A DNA stretch of 7,437 nucleotides from positions 1 through 7,437 of the forward strand of contig JAAKFL010000089.1 in assembly GCA_011065065.1 (NCBI GenBank). The letters run 5' to 3'. This stretch comes from Chlamydiota bacterium (GTDB lineage: Bacteria > Chlamydiota > Chlamydiia > Chlamydiales > SLFE01). Under the pieces are notes generated by a model, which saw nothing but the letters and a program-made list of their open reading frames with translations, ran no database searches and was not told the DNA's origin. Position numbers and translations under genes: made by a program. This document shows positions 1 to 5,361 of this stretch, piece after piece (position 1 is the stretch's first letter; every line of letters begins with the position of its first letter).

Positions 1-1
1 T

Positions 2-118
2 GAGCCAAGTCATGTCAACCTCACGATTGAAGGGAAAGGCCATATTAAAGGAAAGATTATCTTTGATGATTGCGAAGGAACCATTCGTTGTGGAGACGAC
101 ATCATCATAGAAGGTTAG
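2..118 (+). CDS. 3' end of a beta-solenoid-like repeat protein (partial, paralogue of the next gene)
   Basis: The window opens inside a gene; the last 38 codons are visible, ending in TAG. The product ends HVNLTIEGKGHIKGKIIFDD, then CEGTIRCGDDIIIEG. It aligns without gaps to the C-terminus of the protein at 255-1034, with about 22 of 36 residues identical. The shared pattern is GKGxIKGKxIF followed by CEGTI and GD. The two genes are therefore tandem paralogues in the same orientation. The short alternating hydrophobic pattern suits a terminal rung of a beta-solenoid, but function is unknown. There is no convincing hairpin terminator between this stop and the promoter of the next gene. The start lies outside the window. 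Confidence 0.8.
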   Translation, partial: EPSHVNLTIEGKGHIKGKIIFDDCEGTIRCGDDIIIEG

Positions 119-185
119 TCCCTAATAAGCCCTCGGAAATTAAAGAAAAATTTTTATTTGATAATGAGAAGAAATTTTAATTCTC

Positions 186-214
186 TTGCCTTTTTAATCA
201 AAATTGTTTACAAT
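186..214 (+). promoter_or_regulatory. Probable sigma70-type promoter of the solenoid gene
   Basis: TTGCCT (186-191) and TACAAT (209-214) are separated by 17 bp and match the consensus at 4/6 and 5/6 positions. The predicted transcript would start near 221, giving a leader of about 34 nt that includes the AAGGAG ribosome site at 244-249. A second, weaker pair, TTTACA (207-212) and TACTAA (230-235), also has 17-bp spacing. Both pairs are read by eye only. Confidence 0.5.
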
Positions 215-232
215 GTAATCTAAATTGTTTAC
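201..232 (+). repeat. Two 11-bp direct repeats over the promoter (possible operator)
   Basis: AAATTGTTTAC occurs at 201-211 and again, identically, at 222-232. The 21-bp offset is two helical turns, so a protein bound to both copies would sit on one face of the DNA. The first copy runs into the predicted -10 box and the second covers the predicted start site, which would suit a repressor. In such AT-rich DNA a chance repeat is possible. No binding protein can be named. Confidence 0.4.
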
Positions 233-254
233 TAATTTTTTATAAGGAGATAAA

Positions 255-1034
255 ATGAAATCTACATCTAATATTAATTCAAATATTTTTTATTATACTA
301 ATATTTACGAAAAGATCCACCAAGGTAATGGTTTTTATCATGGTCAAGGAAAACATTTTCACAGTTCTCTTAATGCCCGAGTCGGAATCACTTTGGAAAA
401 CTGTAAATCAGATGATGACATCAACTCTGCAATGGGAACGATTTCTGTCATTGATTGTCCTTTCCTAAAAGATCTCAATGCCAGAAACGGCATTCAAATC
501 ACAAACTCTACGGTACGACATGTCAAATGCTTCATGGGAAATGTGATCGCATTGAATTGTCAAGTGGGTGAAATTTACGCTCAAGATGGTATGACCATTC
601 ATAACTTTACTGCTGAAAAATTAACAGTCAGCATGGGAAAAATTGAGGCTCATAATTCCATGTTAGATTCAATAGTCTCATCTATAGAAGCTAGAGATGG
701 AATTTCCATGACCAATGTCAAGGCACATGACGTCAAAGTGACCATGGGAGAAGTGGTGGCAAATTCATGTACAGCCAATCGAATTTCGGCCCAATCGAGC
801 GTTTCGCTTACGGAAAGTACTGTGAATACAGTTATCCTTAATGTAGAAAACACACAGGCCACATTAGTCCTGAACAATTCCTCTGTCGAAGGCAATGTCG
901 TTGTCAAAGCTTCAGTTAATACACCTCATGTGGAACTCGTGATTCAAGGAAAAGGTGTGATTAAAGGAAAGGTAATCTTCGAGGGCTGTGAAGGAACCAT
1001 TCAATCCGGTGATGGCATTGTTATTCAAGCTTAA
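255..1034 (+). CDS. Repetitive beta-solenoid-like protein of unknown function
   Basis: A 259-residue protein with a clear start: AAGGAG lies 5 bp before the ATG. I do not recognise a named family. After a Tyr/Asn-rich N-terminus (1-38) without a signal peptide, the chain has about five tandem units beginning near residues 39, 74, 107, 144 and 177 (33-37 residues each). Each unit has two half-units: A-[RQ]-x-G-[IM]-x-[ILM]-x-N, then x-MG-x-[IV]-x-[AVL]-x-[NDH]-[SC]. The last unit is degenerate. Half-units of 16-18 residues with Asn at matching turns are what a right-handed beta-helix shows. The C-terminal GKGVIKGKVIF segment is shared with the gene upstream. Bactofilins also form beta-helices, but I see no bactofilin-specific signature. 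A structural, surface or effector role is possible and unproven. A strong terminator follows. Confidence 0.85.
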   Translation: MKSTSNINSNIFYYTNIYEKIHQGNGFYHGQGKHFHSSLNARVGITLENCKSDDDINSAMGTISVIDCPFLKDLNARNGIQITNSTVRHVKCFMGNVIALNCQVGEIYAQDGMTIHNFTAEKLTVSMGKIEAHNSMLDSIVSSIEARDGISMTNVKAHDVKVTMGEVVANSCTANRISAQSSVSLTESTVNTVILNVENTQATLVLNNSSVEGNVVVKASVNTPHVELVIQGKGVIKGKVIFEGCEGTIQSGDGIVIQA

Positions 1035-1080
1035 GCAAGGCTAAAAAATCACCATATACCCACGTTTTCGGGCAAAAATT

Positions 1081-1111
1081 GGGAGTCTGACAAGACTCCC
1101 TTATTTTTTTT
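1081..1111 (+). terminator. Intrinsic terminator of the solenoid gene
   Basis: A perfect 8-bp stem GGGAGTCT / AGACTCCC with a GACA loop is followed by TTATTTTTTTT. It begins 46 bp after the solenoid stop and separates that gene from the XRE regulator, which therefore needs its own promoter. Confidence 0.92.
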
Positions 1112-1121
1112 ATAAATTATA

Positions 1122-1150
1122 TTGAAATTTACACTAATTTAGTGTAAGAT
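1122..1150 (+). promoter_or_regulatory. Promoter of the XRE regulator
   Basis: TTGAAA (1122-1127) and TAAGAT (1145-1150) are spaced by 17 bp, with 5/6 and 4/6 matches to the sigma70 consensus. The predicted start site is near 1157. That leaves only about 11 nt before the GTG at 1168 but about 23 nt before the ATG at 1180, which favours the ATG as start. The palindromic operator fills the spacer. Confidence 0.55.
1129..1147. promoter_or_regulatory. Palindromic operator, probable autoregulation site
   Basis: TTACACTA-ATT-TAGTGTAA is a perfect inverted repeat with 8-bp arms and a 3-bp centre. It lies between the -35 and -10 boxes and touches the -10, so binding would block RNA polymerase. A symmetric site suits a dimeric XRE protein. 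Antitoxin-type XRE regulators commonly repress their own promoter through such sites. That this gene's product binds here is inference from position and symmetry. Confidence 0.65.
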
Positions 1151-1179
1151 GAGATTAAGAGTGGGTAGTGTGGATATTC

Positions 1180-1494
1180 ATGAGTATTAGAAAAAAGAGT
1201 GCAGCAGTTAAATACATGGAAAAGCTGGTTGGTGAAAATCTCACCTTTGGACTTTTGCTGAAGTCTCTACGAGAAGGTGAAGAAATGACACAAATTGAGT
1301 TTGCAAAATTATTAGGGATATCTTCTCAATATCTTTGTGATATCGAAAAAGGTCGACGTTTTATAAGTCCTAAAGTTGCAGCTGAATTTGCAGAAAAATT
1401 GGGTTTTTCAACAAAGCATTTTGTACGTCTTTGTCTTCAAGACATGCTGGATAGAGATGGGTTAAATCTGATCATCAATGTTGATGCTGCTTAA
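1180..1494 (+). CDS. XRE-family helix-turn-helix regulator, orphan antitoxin-like
   Basis: A 104-residue protein counted from the ATG at 1180. It carries a Cro/C1-type helix-turn-helix at about residues 24-80: LLKSLREGEEMTQIEFAKLL, then GISSQYLCDIEKGRR, with the recognition helix near 48-56. It resembles HigA-like antitoxins of small toxin-antitoxin pairs. However, the promoter lies directly upstream, the previous gene is terminated, and the next gene is convergent, so no toxin gene is adjacent. An in-frame GTG at 1168 would add MWIF with AAGAG 6 bp upstream. I prefer the ATG because the predicted transcript start is close to the GTG and the Shine-Dalgarno-like GGA is 5 bp before the ATG. It is probably a DNA-binding autorepressor; any further targets are unknown. 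Confidence 0.85.
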   Translation: MSIRKKSAAVKYMEKLVGENLTFGLLLKSLREGEEMTQIEFAKLLGISSQYLCDIEKGRRFISPKVAAEFAEKLGFSTKHFVRLCLQDMLDRDGLNLIINVDAA

Positions 1495-1535
1495 CAAACA
1501 AATCTTTTCCCATCCCCTGTTTAATAAGATGAATC

Positions 1536-2207
1536 TCAAATCACACGGAAAAGCGGCCTATAATAATTCAATGGTCCCGAAGTTTCAGATTGAGAATTTA
1601 TCTCATGAAAATAATCATCGAAAAATCGTTGCAATTTCAGAATTTGATCCAACTGCCCCGGCAATAATTTCTCGTTCAAAATTTCAATTAGATAACAAAT
1701 TGACCTAATTGGATAATCAAATAAAAATGGAGCAAGTTCAATTTGCATTTCTTGACAAACTTCATTGATAGAAAAATCAACTCCCGTTTTATCTGAGTCA
1801 TTGATTACATATCTCCCTAAACCGTGGTAACAAGTGCACGCAGCTGATTCATAAGGAAATTCTTCTCGCGAAACCACACTCTCCACAAGTTTAACTTTGA
1901 TCTTGTCACCGATACTGATGTTGAAATTCTTTAATAAAAGGCCGTCTTTATTTTCAACATTGCGAATCTCAACCCTTTTATAAATATGCAAAAATATATG
2001 ATAACTCATAAACGAATAAGAATTTCGAGTTATGGCTTTCCATCTTCTACATACTAAGGGCAATTTAGAAAAATCTTCAGGAGATAAATAATTGAACACA
2101 ATCCCCATCACTTCATCGGGGATTTTTCCAAAAATTTCAGGAGAAGTCTCTACTTTGAAAATTTTACCAAATAGAAAATCAAACAATTTATTGGGATTTG
2201 TATACAT
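1536..2207 (-). CDS. F-box protein, tandem copy 1 (downstream copy)
   Basis: A 223-residue protein starting at MYTNPNKLFDFLFGK, with AAGGAGA 5 bp upstream. Residues about 27-65 form a recognisable F-box: IPDEVMGIVFNYLSPEDFSK, then VCRRWKAI. In eukaryotes the F-box docks onto Skp1 of SCF ubiquitin ligases. Bacterial F-box proteins, as in Legionella and amoeba-associated chlamydiae, are generally thought to be translocated effectors that redirect host ubiquitination. The remainder (66-223) matches no family I recognise. It would be the place for target binding, and contains SDKTGVDFSINEVC, almost identical to copy 2. There is no signal peptide; type III secretion is plausible but not visible. 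It is the last gene of the minus-strand block and converges with the XRE gene across a 41-bp gap with no clear hairpin. Its upstream region carries a dnaG relic. Confidence 0.88.
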   Translation of the reverse strand: MYTNPNKLFDFLFGKIFKVETSPEIFGKIPDEVMGIVFNYLSPEDFSKLPLVCRRWKAITRNSYSFMSYHIFLHIYKRVEIRNVENKDGLLLKNFNISIGDKIKVKLVESVVSREEFPYESAACTCYHGLGRYVINDSDKTGVDFSINEVCQEMQIELAPFLFDYPIRSICYLIEILNEKLLPGQLDQILKLQRFFDDYFHEINSQSETSGPLNYYRPLFRVI

Positions 2208-2237
2208 TCCTCTCTCCTTAAAATCTGCGACAATCAG
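2167..2237 (-). repeat. Duplicated F-box leader and first codons, copy 1
   Basis: Positions 2167-2230 match 2967-3030 at 61 of 64 bases, including an unbroken 44-bp identity (2167-2210). They cover the ribosome site and the codons for MYTNPNKLFDFLFG. After a 7-bp length difference, CAATCAG (2231-2237) still matches 3038-3044. Beyond 2237 the similarity to the copy 2 leader stops and similarity to dnaG begins, so this is a recombination breakpoint. Confidence 0.9.
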
Positions 2238-2275
2238 TGTTCATCGTGAGCTTGCATATACAATCCATAAATCTG
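2237..2275 (-). pseudogene. dnaG relic between the F-box genes
   Basis: On the minus strand this reads QIYGLYMQAHDEH and then a stop. The intact primase at 3744-3782 encodes QVYGLYMQAHDEH, also on the minus strand. The DNA matches at 34 of 39 bases without gaps, far beyond chance, and only one of the 13 residues differs. Weak similarity may extend to about 2290 with a gap. At 2237 the fragment joins the F-box leader directly, skipping what would be the end of dnaG and the whole DCC gene. This is best explained as the remains of a duplicated block. It is too short to make a functional product. Confidence 0.85.
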
Positions 2276-2305
2276 ATCATCTATGTAGAGATCGCAAAGT
2301 CGAGG

Positions 2306-3007
2306 TTACCAGGAAAGCATTTCTATACCTATGATAAGGGATCTCACTAAGGGGAAATAACCTGATGTATTGGATTTAGGATTTAATTTGTCAAAATATT
2401 CATCGATAAATTTTTGAAGTTTTTCAATTTGATACAATTGCTCGGTTGTTAATCTGCCATGCACAATTTCAATTTTATACCCGAAAGAATTAACTTCAAT
2501 TTTAGGAACATATGACCCTCTATCAATTTCTCTTAATCCACAAACTTCATTGATAGAAAAATCTACTCCCATTTTATCAGAGGAATTAATGAGACATGTA
2601 CCTAAGTTACGGTCAAAAGTAGACGTGTCAGGATCGTGATCAAATACATCTCTCGAAATAACACTTTCTACAAGCTCTACTCCAATAGGAGTCTGAAGCC
2701 TTATATTGAAATTTTTCGATAAGAGTGTTTCTTGATAATCAAAACAACGATCCTTGATCTTTGGAGTGATCTGTTGAAAAAGGTGATAACACATAAACCA
2801 AGAAGACTGACTGGTAATATTTTTCCAATGTTTGCAGACTGTTCTTAGTTTTGAGAAATCATCAGGAGATAAATAATTAAATATAATTACCATCACTTCA
2901 TTAGGAATTTTTTCTAAAGTTTCAGGAGAGGGCTCTGATTTGACAACTTCTTCAGTTATGGGCTTGCCAAATAGAAAATCAAACAATTTATTGGGATTTG
3001 TATACAT
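2306..3007 (-). CDS. F-box protein, tandem copy 2 (upstream copy)
   Basis: A 233-residue protein. An in-frame ATG 11 codons further upstream exists, but AAGGAGG lies 5 bp before the ATG at 3007. The product then begins MYTNPNKLFDFLFGK exactly like copy 1, so 3007 is the start. The F-box is at about residues 32-70 (IPNEVMVIIFNYLSPDDFSK, then VCKHWKNI), after a linker five residues longer than in copy 1. The C-terminal part is unassigned but carries KNFNI, LVESVISR and SDKMGVDFSINEVC blocks shared with copy 1. The expected role is a secreted host-directed F-box effector binding Skp1; this is inference from the family. It lies 48 bp downstream of the DCC gene with no evident promoter or terminator between, so it may be co-transcribed with dnaG. 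Confidence 0.88.
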   Translation of the reverse strand: MYTNPNKLFDFLFGKPITEEVVKSEPSPETLEKIPNEVMVIIFNYLSPDDFSKLRTVCKHWKNITSQSSWFMCYHLFQQITPKIKDRCFDYQETLLSKNFNIRLQTPIGVELVESVISRDVFDHDPDTSTFDRNLGTCLINSSDKMGVDFSINEVCGLREIDRGSYVPKIEVNSFGYKIEIVHGRLTTEQLYQIEKLQKFIDEYFDKLNPKSNTSGYFPLVRSLIIGIEMLSW

Positions 3008-3044
3008 TCCCTCCTCCTTAAAATCTGCGATCAGCAGCAATCAG
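2967..3044 (-). repeat. Duplicated F-box leader and first codons, copy 2
   Basis: This is the counterpart of 2167-2237, offset by exactly 800 bp in the coding part. It has a 7-bp TCAGCAG segment (3031-3037) that copy 1 lacks. The leader includes the strong AAGGAGG site. Confidence 0.88.
3013..3019 (-). promoter_or_regulatory. Ribosome binding site deciding the F-box copy 2 start
   Basis: AAGGAGG on the minus strand lies 5 bp before the ATG at 3005-3007. It is a full Shine-Dalgarno match and falls inside the reading frame that would result from the upstream ATG at 3040. The shorter protein is therefore the correct one. Confidence 0.85.
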
Positions 3045-3055
3045 GGTCTTAGGCT

Positions 3056-3469
3056 TCAATCCAAAAAGAGATCGCGATCCACCGCTGGCGGAATGATACA
3101 CTCCTTCTGATTAAAAAAGATATGACGATTTCGCGCCACAATGCGATAAAAGAAATCAGTCACAAACGCCGGAACACAAAAATAAAAAATCCCTAACAAG
3201 CTCCACCATCCCCCCAAAAGCCAACTAGTCCTTAGGCCCGCTTTCCCCATGATCAGCGTCCTCTGATCCGGTGTCTGATAATTCTCAATCAACACCATGC
3301 TATCTGCACTTTTTTGTTCAGGGGGCAAATCTTTCAATTGCTCGGCTGCCGTTTTTCCCTCCAACGGAGCAAAACCAAAAATCCTTTTTTTGTCCGATCT
3401 ATGAATACACAAAACAATGCGATCACAAAGACCACATGTTCCATCATAAAATACAACATGTTTAATCAT
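3056..3469 (-). CDS. DCC-family (DUF393) thiol-disulfide oxidoreductase-like protein
   Basis: A 137-residue protein beginning VVFYDGTCGLCDR. The DGxCxLC motif places Cys12 and Cys15 in the thioredoxin-like CxxC position that defines the DCC family (PF04134, DUF393). The family end is also recognisable: a hydrophobic stretch at about 83-108, then RNRHIFF and a late Cys (124). The length is normal. Family members are presumed thiol redox proteins; the substrate is unknown. The ATG overlaps the dnaG stop by 8 bp (ATGATTAA), and AAGGA lies upstream inside dnaG, so translation is probably coupled. I recall a small DCC gene just after dnaG in Chlamydia too, which would make this an old chlamydial arrangement. 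The hydrophobic stretch could be buried or membrane-associated. Confidence 0.9.
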   Translation of the reverse strand: MIKHVVFYDGTCGLCDRIVLCIHRSDKKRIFGFAPLEGKTAAEQLKDLPPEQKSADSMVLIENYQTPDQRTLIMGKAGLRTSWLLGGWWSLLGIFYFCVPAFVTDFFYRIVARNRHIFFNQKECIIPPAVDRDLFLD

Positions 3470-5249
3470 TGGCTTCCTTTTTGATTTGTGGAGGTGAACT
3501 TTTCAGAGCATCAAAAATTTTTAAGAGTTTAAACAATTCATCTTCTGAACTATTTCCGCTTTGTATCTTCACACGAACCAATTCCCGCCGATCCATCCAA
3601 TTGCGATCCAAGATCTTTTGAACGGTCTCTTCAAAATGCTCTTCGGCCTTGTCCTTATTCACCAATTTCTGATGAAGGTCTGATAATAATTGCTGAGCCC
3701 CCGGTTCCATTTTCATGGCCAGCGCCATCCAGTCACAATAATCGTGTTCATCATGAGCCTGCATATAAAGTCCATAAACCTGACGGCAATGAGGATGTTT
3801 GAGGTCTTCTGGTTGAACATTATTTCGTGCCAAGGAAATGAGCTGTGGCTGTTTGCCTCCCATCAACAGCAGCCAACGCAAGAAATCCGATTCCAACACT
3901 AAATGAGGATCCACCTGCTGCTCTCCGACTCTTCCCGTTCCCTGAACATAAACATTGGAAGCGGCATAAGATCCCGTCAGCACCATTTCTTCAGGAACCT
4001 GAGTCAATTTCGCCAAGAGTTTCAAACTTTCATGAACCATCACCTCATCATCCCATCCTCTAATCTGAGATGCTAAGGAATAAACCAGCTCATTTTTTTC
4101 TGCCGGAGTACTGGATTTGTGTTTATGTGAAGACAGGTCCACCAAAAACGGTAAATAGTCGACGGCTTGATCCATCAGATCGAGAAACGCCTGAATCCCC
4201 TTCCTTTGCACAAAATCATCGGGATCACTGTTCTGCGGAAGCTTCAAGATGAAAACTCCGACTCCCGCCTTCTGAAACATATTGCCAATCTTCACCGTAG
4301 CTTCTCGTCCAGCAAGATCAGAATCCAAGGCCAAATAAATCCTATTGACTCCCAAGTTCAACAGCTCCTGCACATGCCCCTCGCCAAATGCGGTTCCTTG
4401 TCCCGCCACAGCGATGTCGACTCCTTCGAAAATAAGCCGCAAGCAATCGATTTGACCCTCAACAATGACCGCCTGCCTTTCTTTAGCGATACGGCGACGG
4501 CAAAAATTCAGTCCGTAAAGAGTTCGTGATTTTTTGAATACAGGAGTTTCCACACTATTCACATACTTCCCGCCAAAAGTCTCTTCATGAAACTTTCGAG
4601 CAGAAAATCCGATCACCCGACCTTGAGCATTGTGAATCGGAAACGTGATCCGATCGGAAAAAAAGTCGCGCAGTTTCCCATCAGAGGATCTTCTTAAAAG
4701 TCCTGCAGCCAATAAGATCTCATCGGTAAATTTTTTCGCACGCATATAAGGGAGAAATGAACCGAGAAATTTCGGAGCATACCCAATGCCAAACTTCTGA
4801 ATAAACTCGAGACTGATTCCACGCTGATACAGATATTGCAAGGCTTCGTTTCCATTTTCTGTATGCAAGAGAAACGCTTGAAAAAATAGCGAAGCCTCTT
4901 CCAGAGCATCACAAATGAGTTTTTTCGGAGGCCCCTTTTCCTCTGCCTCTTCCACATGCTCCAAATGCACCTGATACTTTTCAGCCAGCATTTCGACAGC
5001 ATCTACAAACCCCATGCTCTGATGTTCCATGAGAAACTGGATCGCATCGCCATGGGCGCCACACCCAAAACAATGGTAGTGAGAGTCCCCTTTCTGGATC
5101 ATGAATGAAGGAGATTTTTCCTCGTGAAACGGACACAGCCCCTTATAGCTGGCCCCGCTTCGCTTCAGGTCAACATAGGACTCAATGACATCAACGAGAT
5201 CCACCCGTTTTTTGACGTTTTCAAGACTTTCTTTTGCTATTATAGGCAT
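3462..5249 (-). CDS. dnaG: DNA primase DnaG
   Basis: A 595-residue primase that makes RNA primers for lagging-strand replication, loaded by the replicative helicase. The N-terminal zinc-binding domain has the CHC2 ligands Cys39, His42, Cys60 and Cys63 within CPFHEEKSPSF and HYHCFGCGAHGDAI. The catalytic core shows LRDFFSDRITFPI (193-205) and GGKYVNS (226-232). The TOPRIM centre has VEGQIDC with Glu264, LALDSD with Asp309 and Asp311, and SDPDDF (341-346). The C-terminal helicase-interaction region is variable, as usual. Length and sequence fit chlamydial DnaG. The start has no good Shine-Dalgarno site, and the predicted transcript start is only about 5 nt upstream, so the mRNA may be almost leaderless. 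A 39-bp piece of this gene recurs at 2237-2275. Confidence 0.97.
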   Translation of the reverse strand: MPIIAKESLENVKKRVDLVDVIESYVDLKRSGASYKGLCPFHEEKSPSFMIQKGDSHYHCFGCGAHGDAIQFLMEHQSMGFVDAVEMLAEKYQVHLEHVEEAEEKGPPKKLICDALEEASLFFQAFLLHTENGNEALQYLYQRGISLEFIQKFGIGYAPKFLGSFLPYMRAKKFTDEILLAAGLLRRSSDGKLRDFFSDRITFPIHNAQGRVIGFSARKFHEETFGGKYVNSVETPVFKKSRTLYGLNFCRRRIAKERQAVIVEGQIDCLRLIFEGVDIAVAGQGTAFGEGHVQELLNLGVNRIYLALDSDLAGREATVKIGNMFQKAGVGVFILKLPQNSDPDDFVQRKGIQAFLDLMDQAVDYLPFLVDLSSHKHKSSTPAEKNELVYSLASQIRGWDDEVMVHESLKLLAKLTQVPEEMVLTGSYAASNVYVQGTGRVGEQQVDPHLVLESDFLRWLLLMGGKQPQLISLARNNVQPEDLKHPHCRQVYGLYMQAHDEHDYCDWMALAMKMEPGAQQLLSDLHQKLVNKDKAEEHFEETVQKILDRNWMDRRELVRVKIQSGNSSEDELFKLLKIFDALKSSPPQIKKEAND

Positions 5250-5260
5250 AATTTGGCTCT

Positions 5261-5290
5261 ATTGTAACCAAAAATAGGCCTACTCATCAA
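5261..5290 (-). promoter_or_regulatory. dnaG promoter
   Basis: On the minus strand, TTGATG (5285-5290) and TACAAT (5261-5266) are separated by 18 bp, matching 4/6 and 5/6 of the sigma70 consensus. Transcription would begin near 5254, about 5 nt before the ATG at 5249. Its -35 box is 2 bp from the -35 box of the divergent reductase promoter. Confidence 0.5.
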
Positions 5291-5292
5291 GC

Positions 5293-5320
5293 TTGAATTT
5301 AATGAAGTGAAAAGTAAAAT
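5293..5320 (+). promoter_or_regulatory. Promoter of the aldo/keto reductase gene
   Basis: TTGAAT (5293-5298) and TAAAAT (5315-5320) have a 16-bp spacer and match the consensus at 4/6 and 5/6. The start would be near 5327, leaving a 35-nt leader. The two divergent -35 boxes form the palindrome TCAAGCTTGA (5287-5296), so simultaneous binding of two polymerases is sterically unlikely. Confidence 0.5.
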
Positions 5321-5361
5321 ATAAACAGATCATTGAAACCGCTTTAAAAAAAGGTAAATCT

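Noticed and set aside
119..185. Terminator for the partial gene at the left edge
   Set aside because: Only weak AT-rich pairings such as GAGAA/TTCTC are seen, with no GC-rich stem.
1478..1708. Plus-strand frame of 76 codons after the XRE gene, considered as a toxin partner
   Set aside because: Most of it lies antisense to the end of F-box copy 1, it has no ribosome site of its own, and the translation resembles no toxin family.
2092..2334. Plus-strand frame of 80 codons across the gap between the F-box genes
   Set aside because: It is antisense to the F-box N-terminus and the dnaG relic; similarity to dnaG exists only on the minus strand.
3008..3040. Longer start for F-box copy 2 (11 extra residues, MLLIADFKEEG)
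   Set aside because: The extra codons contain the strong AAGGAGG ribosome site for the ATG at 3007, and copy 1 begins at the equivalent MYTN.
4167..4529. Plus-strand frame of 120 codons within dnaG
   Set aside because: It is antisense to the conserved TOPRIM region of dnaG, whose coding constraint explains its openness; the translation is not protein-like.
4694..5002. Minus-strand frame of 102 codons inside dnaG
   Set aside because: It is an alternative frame of dnaG itself, rich in Cys, Trp and Arg, with no start signal.
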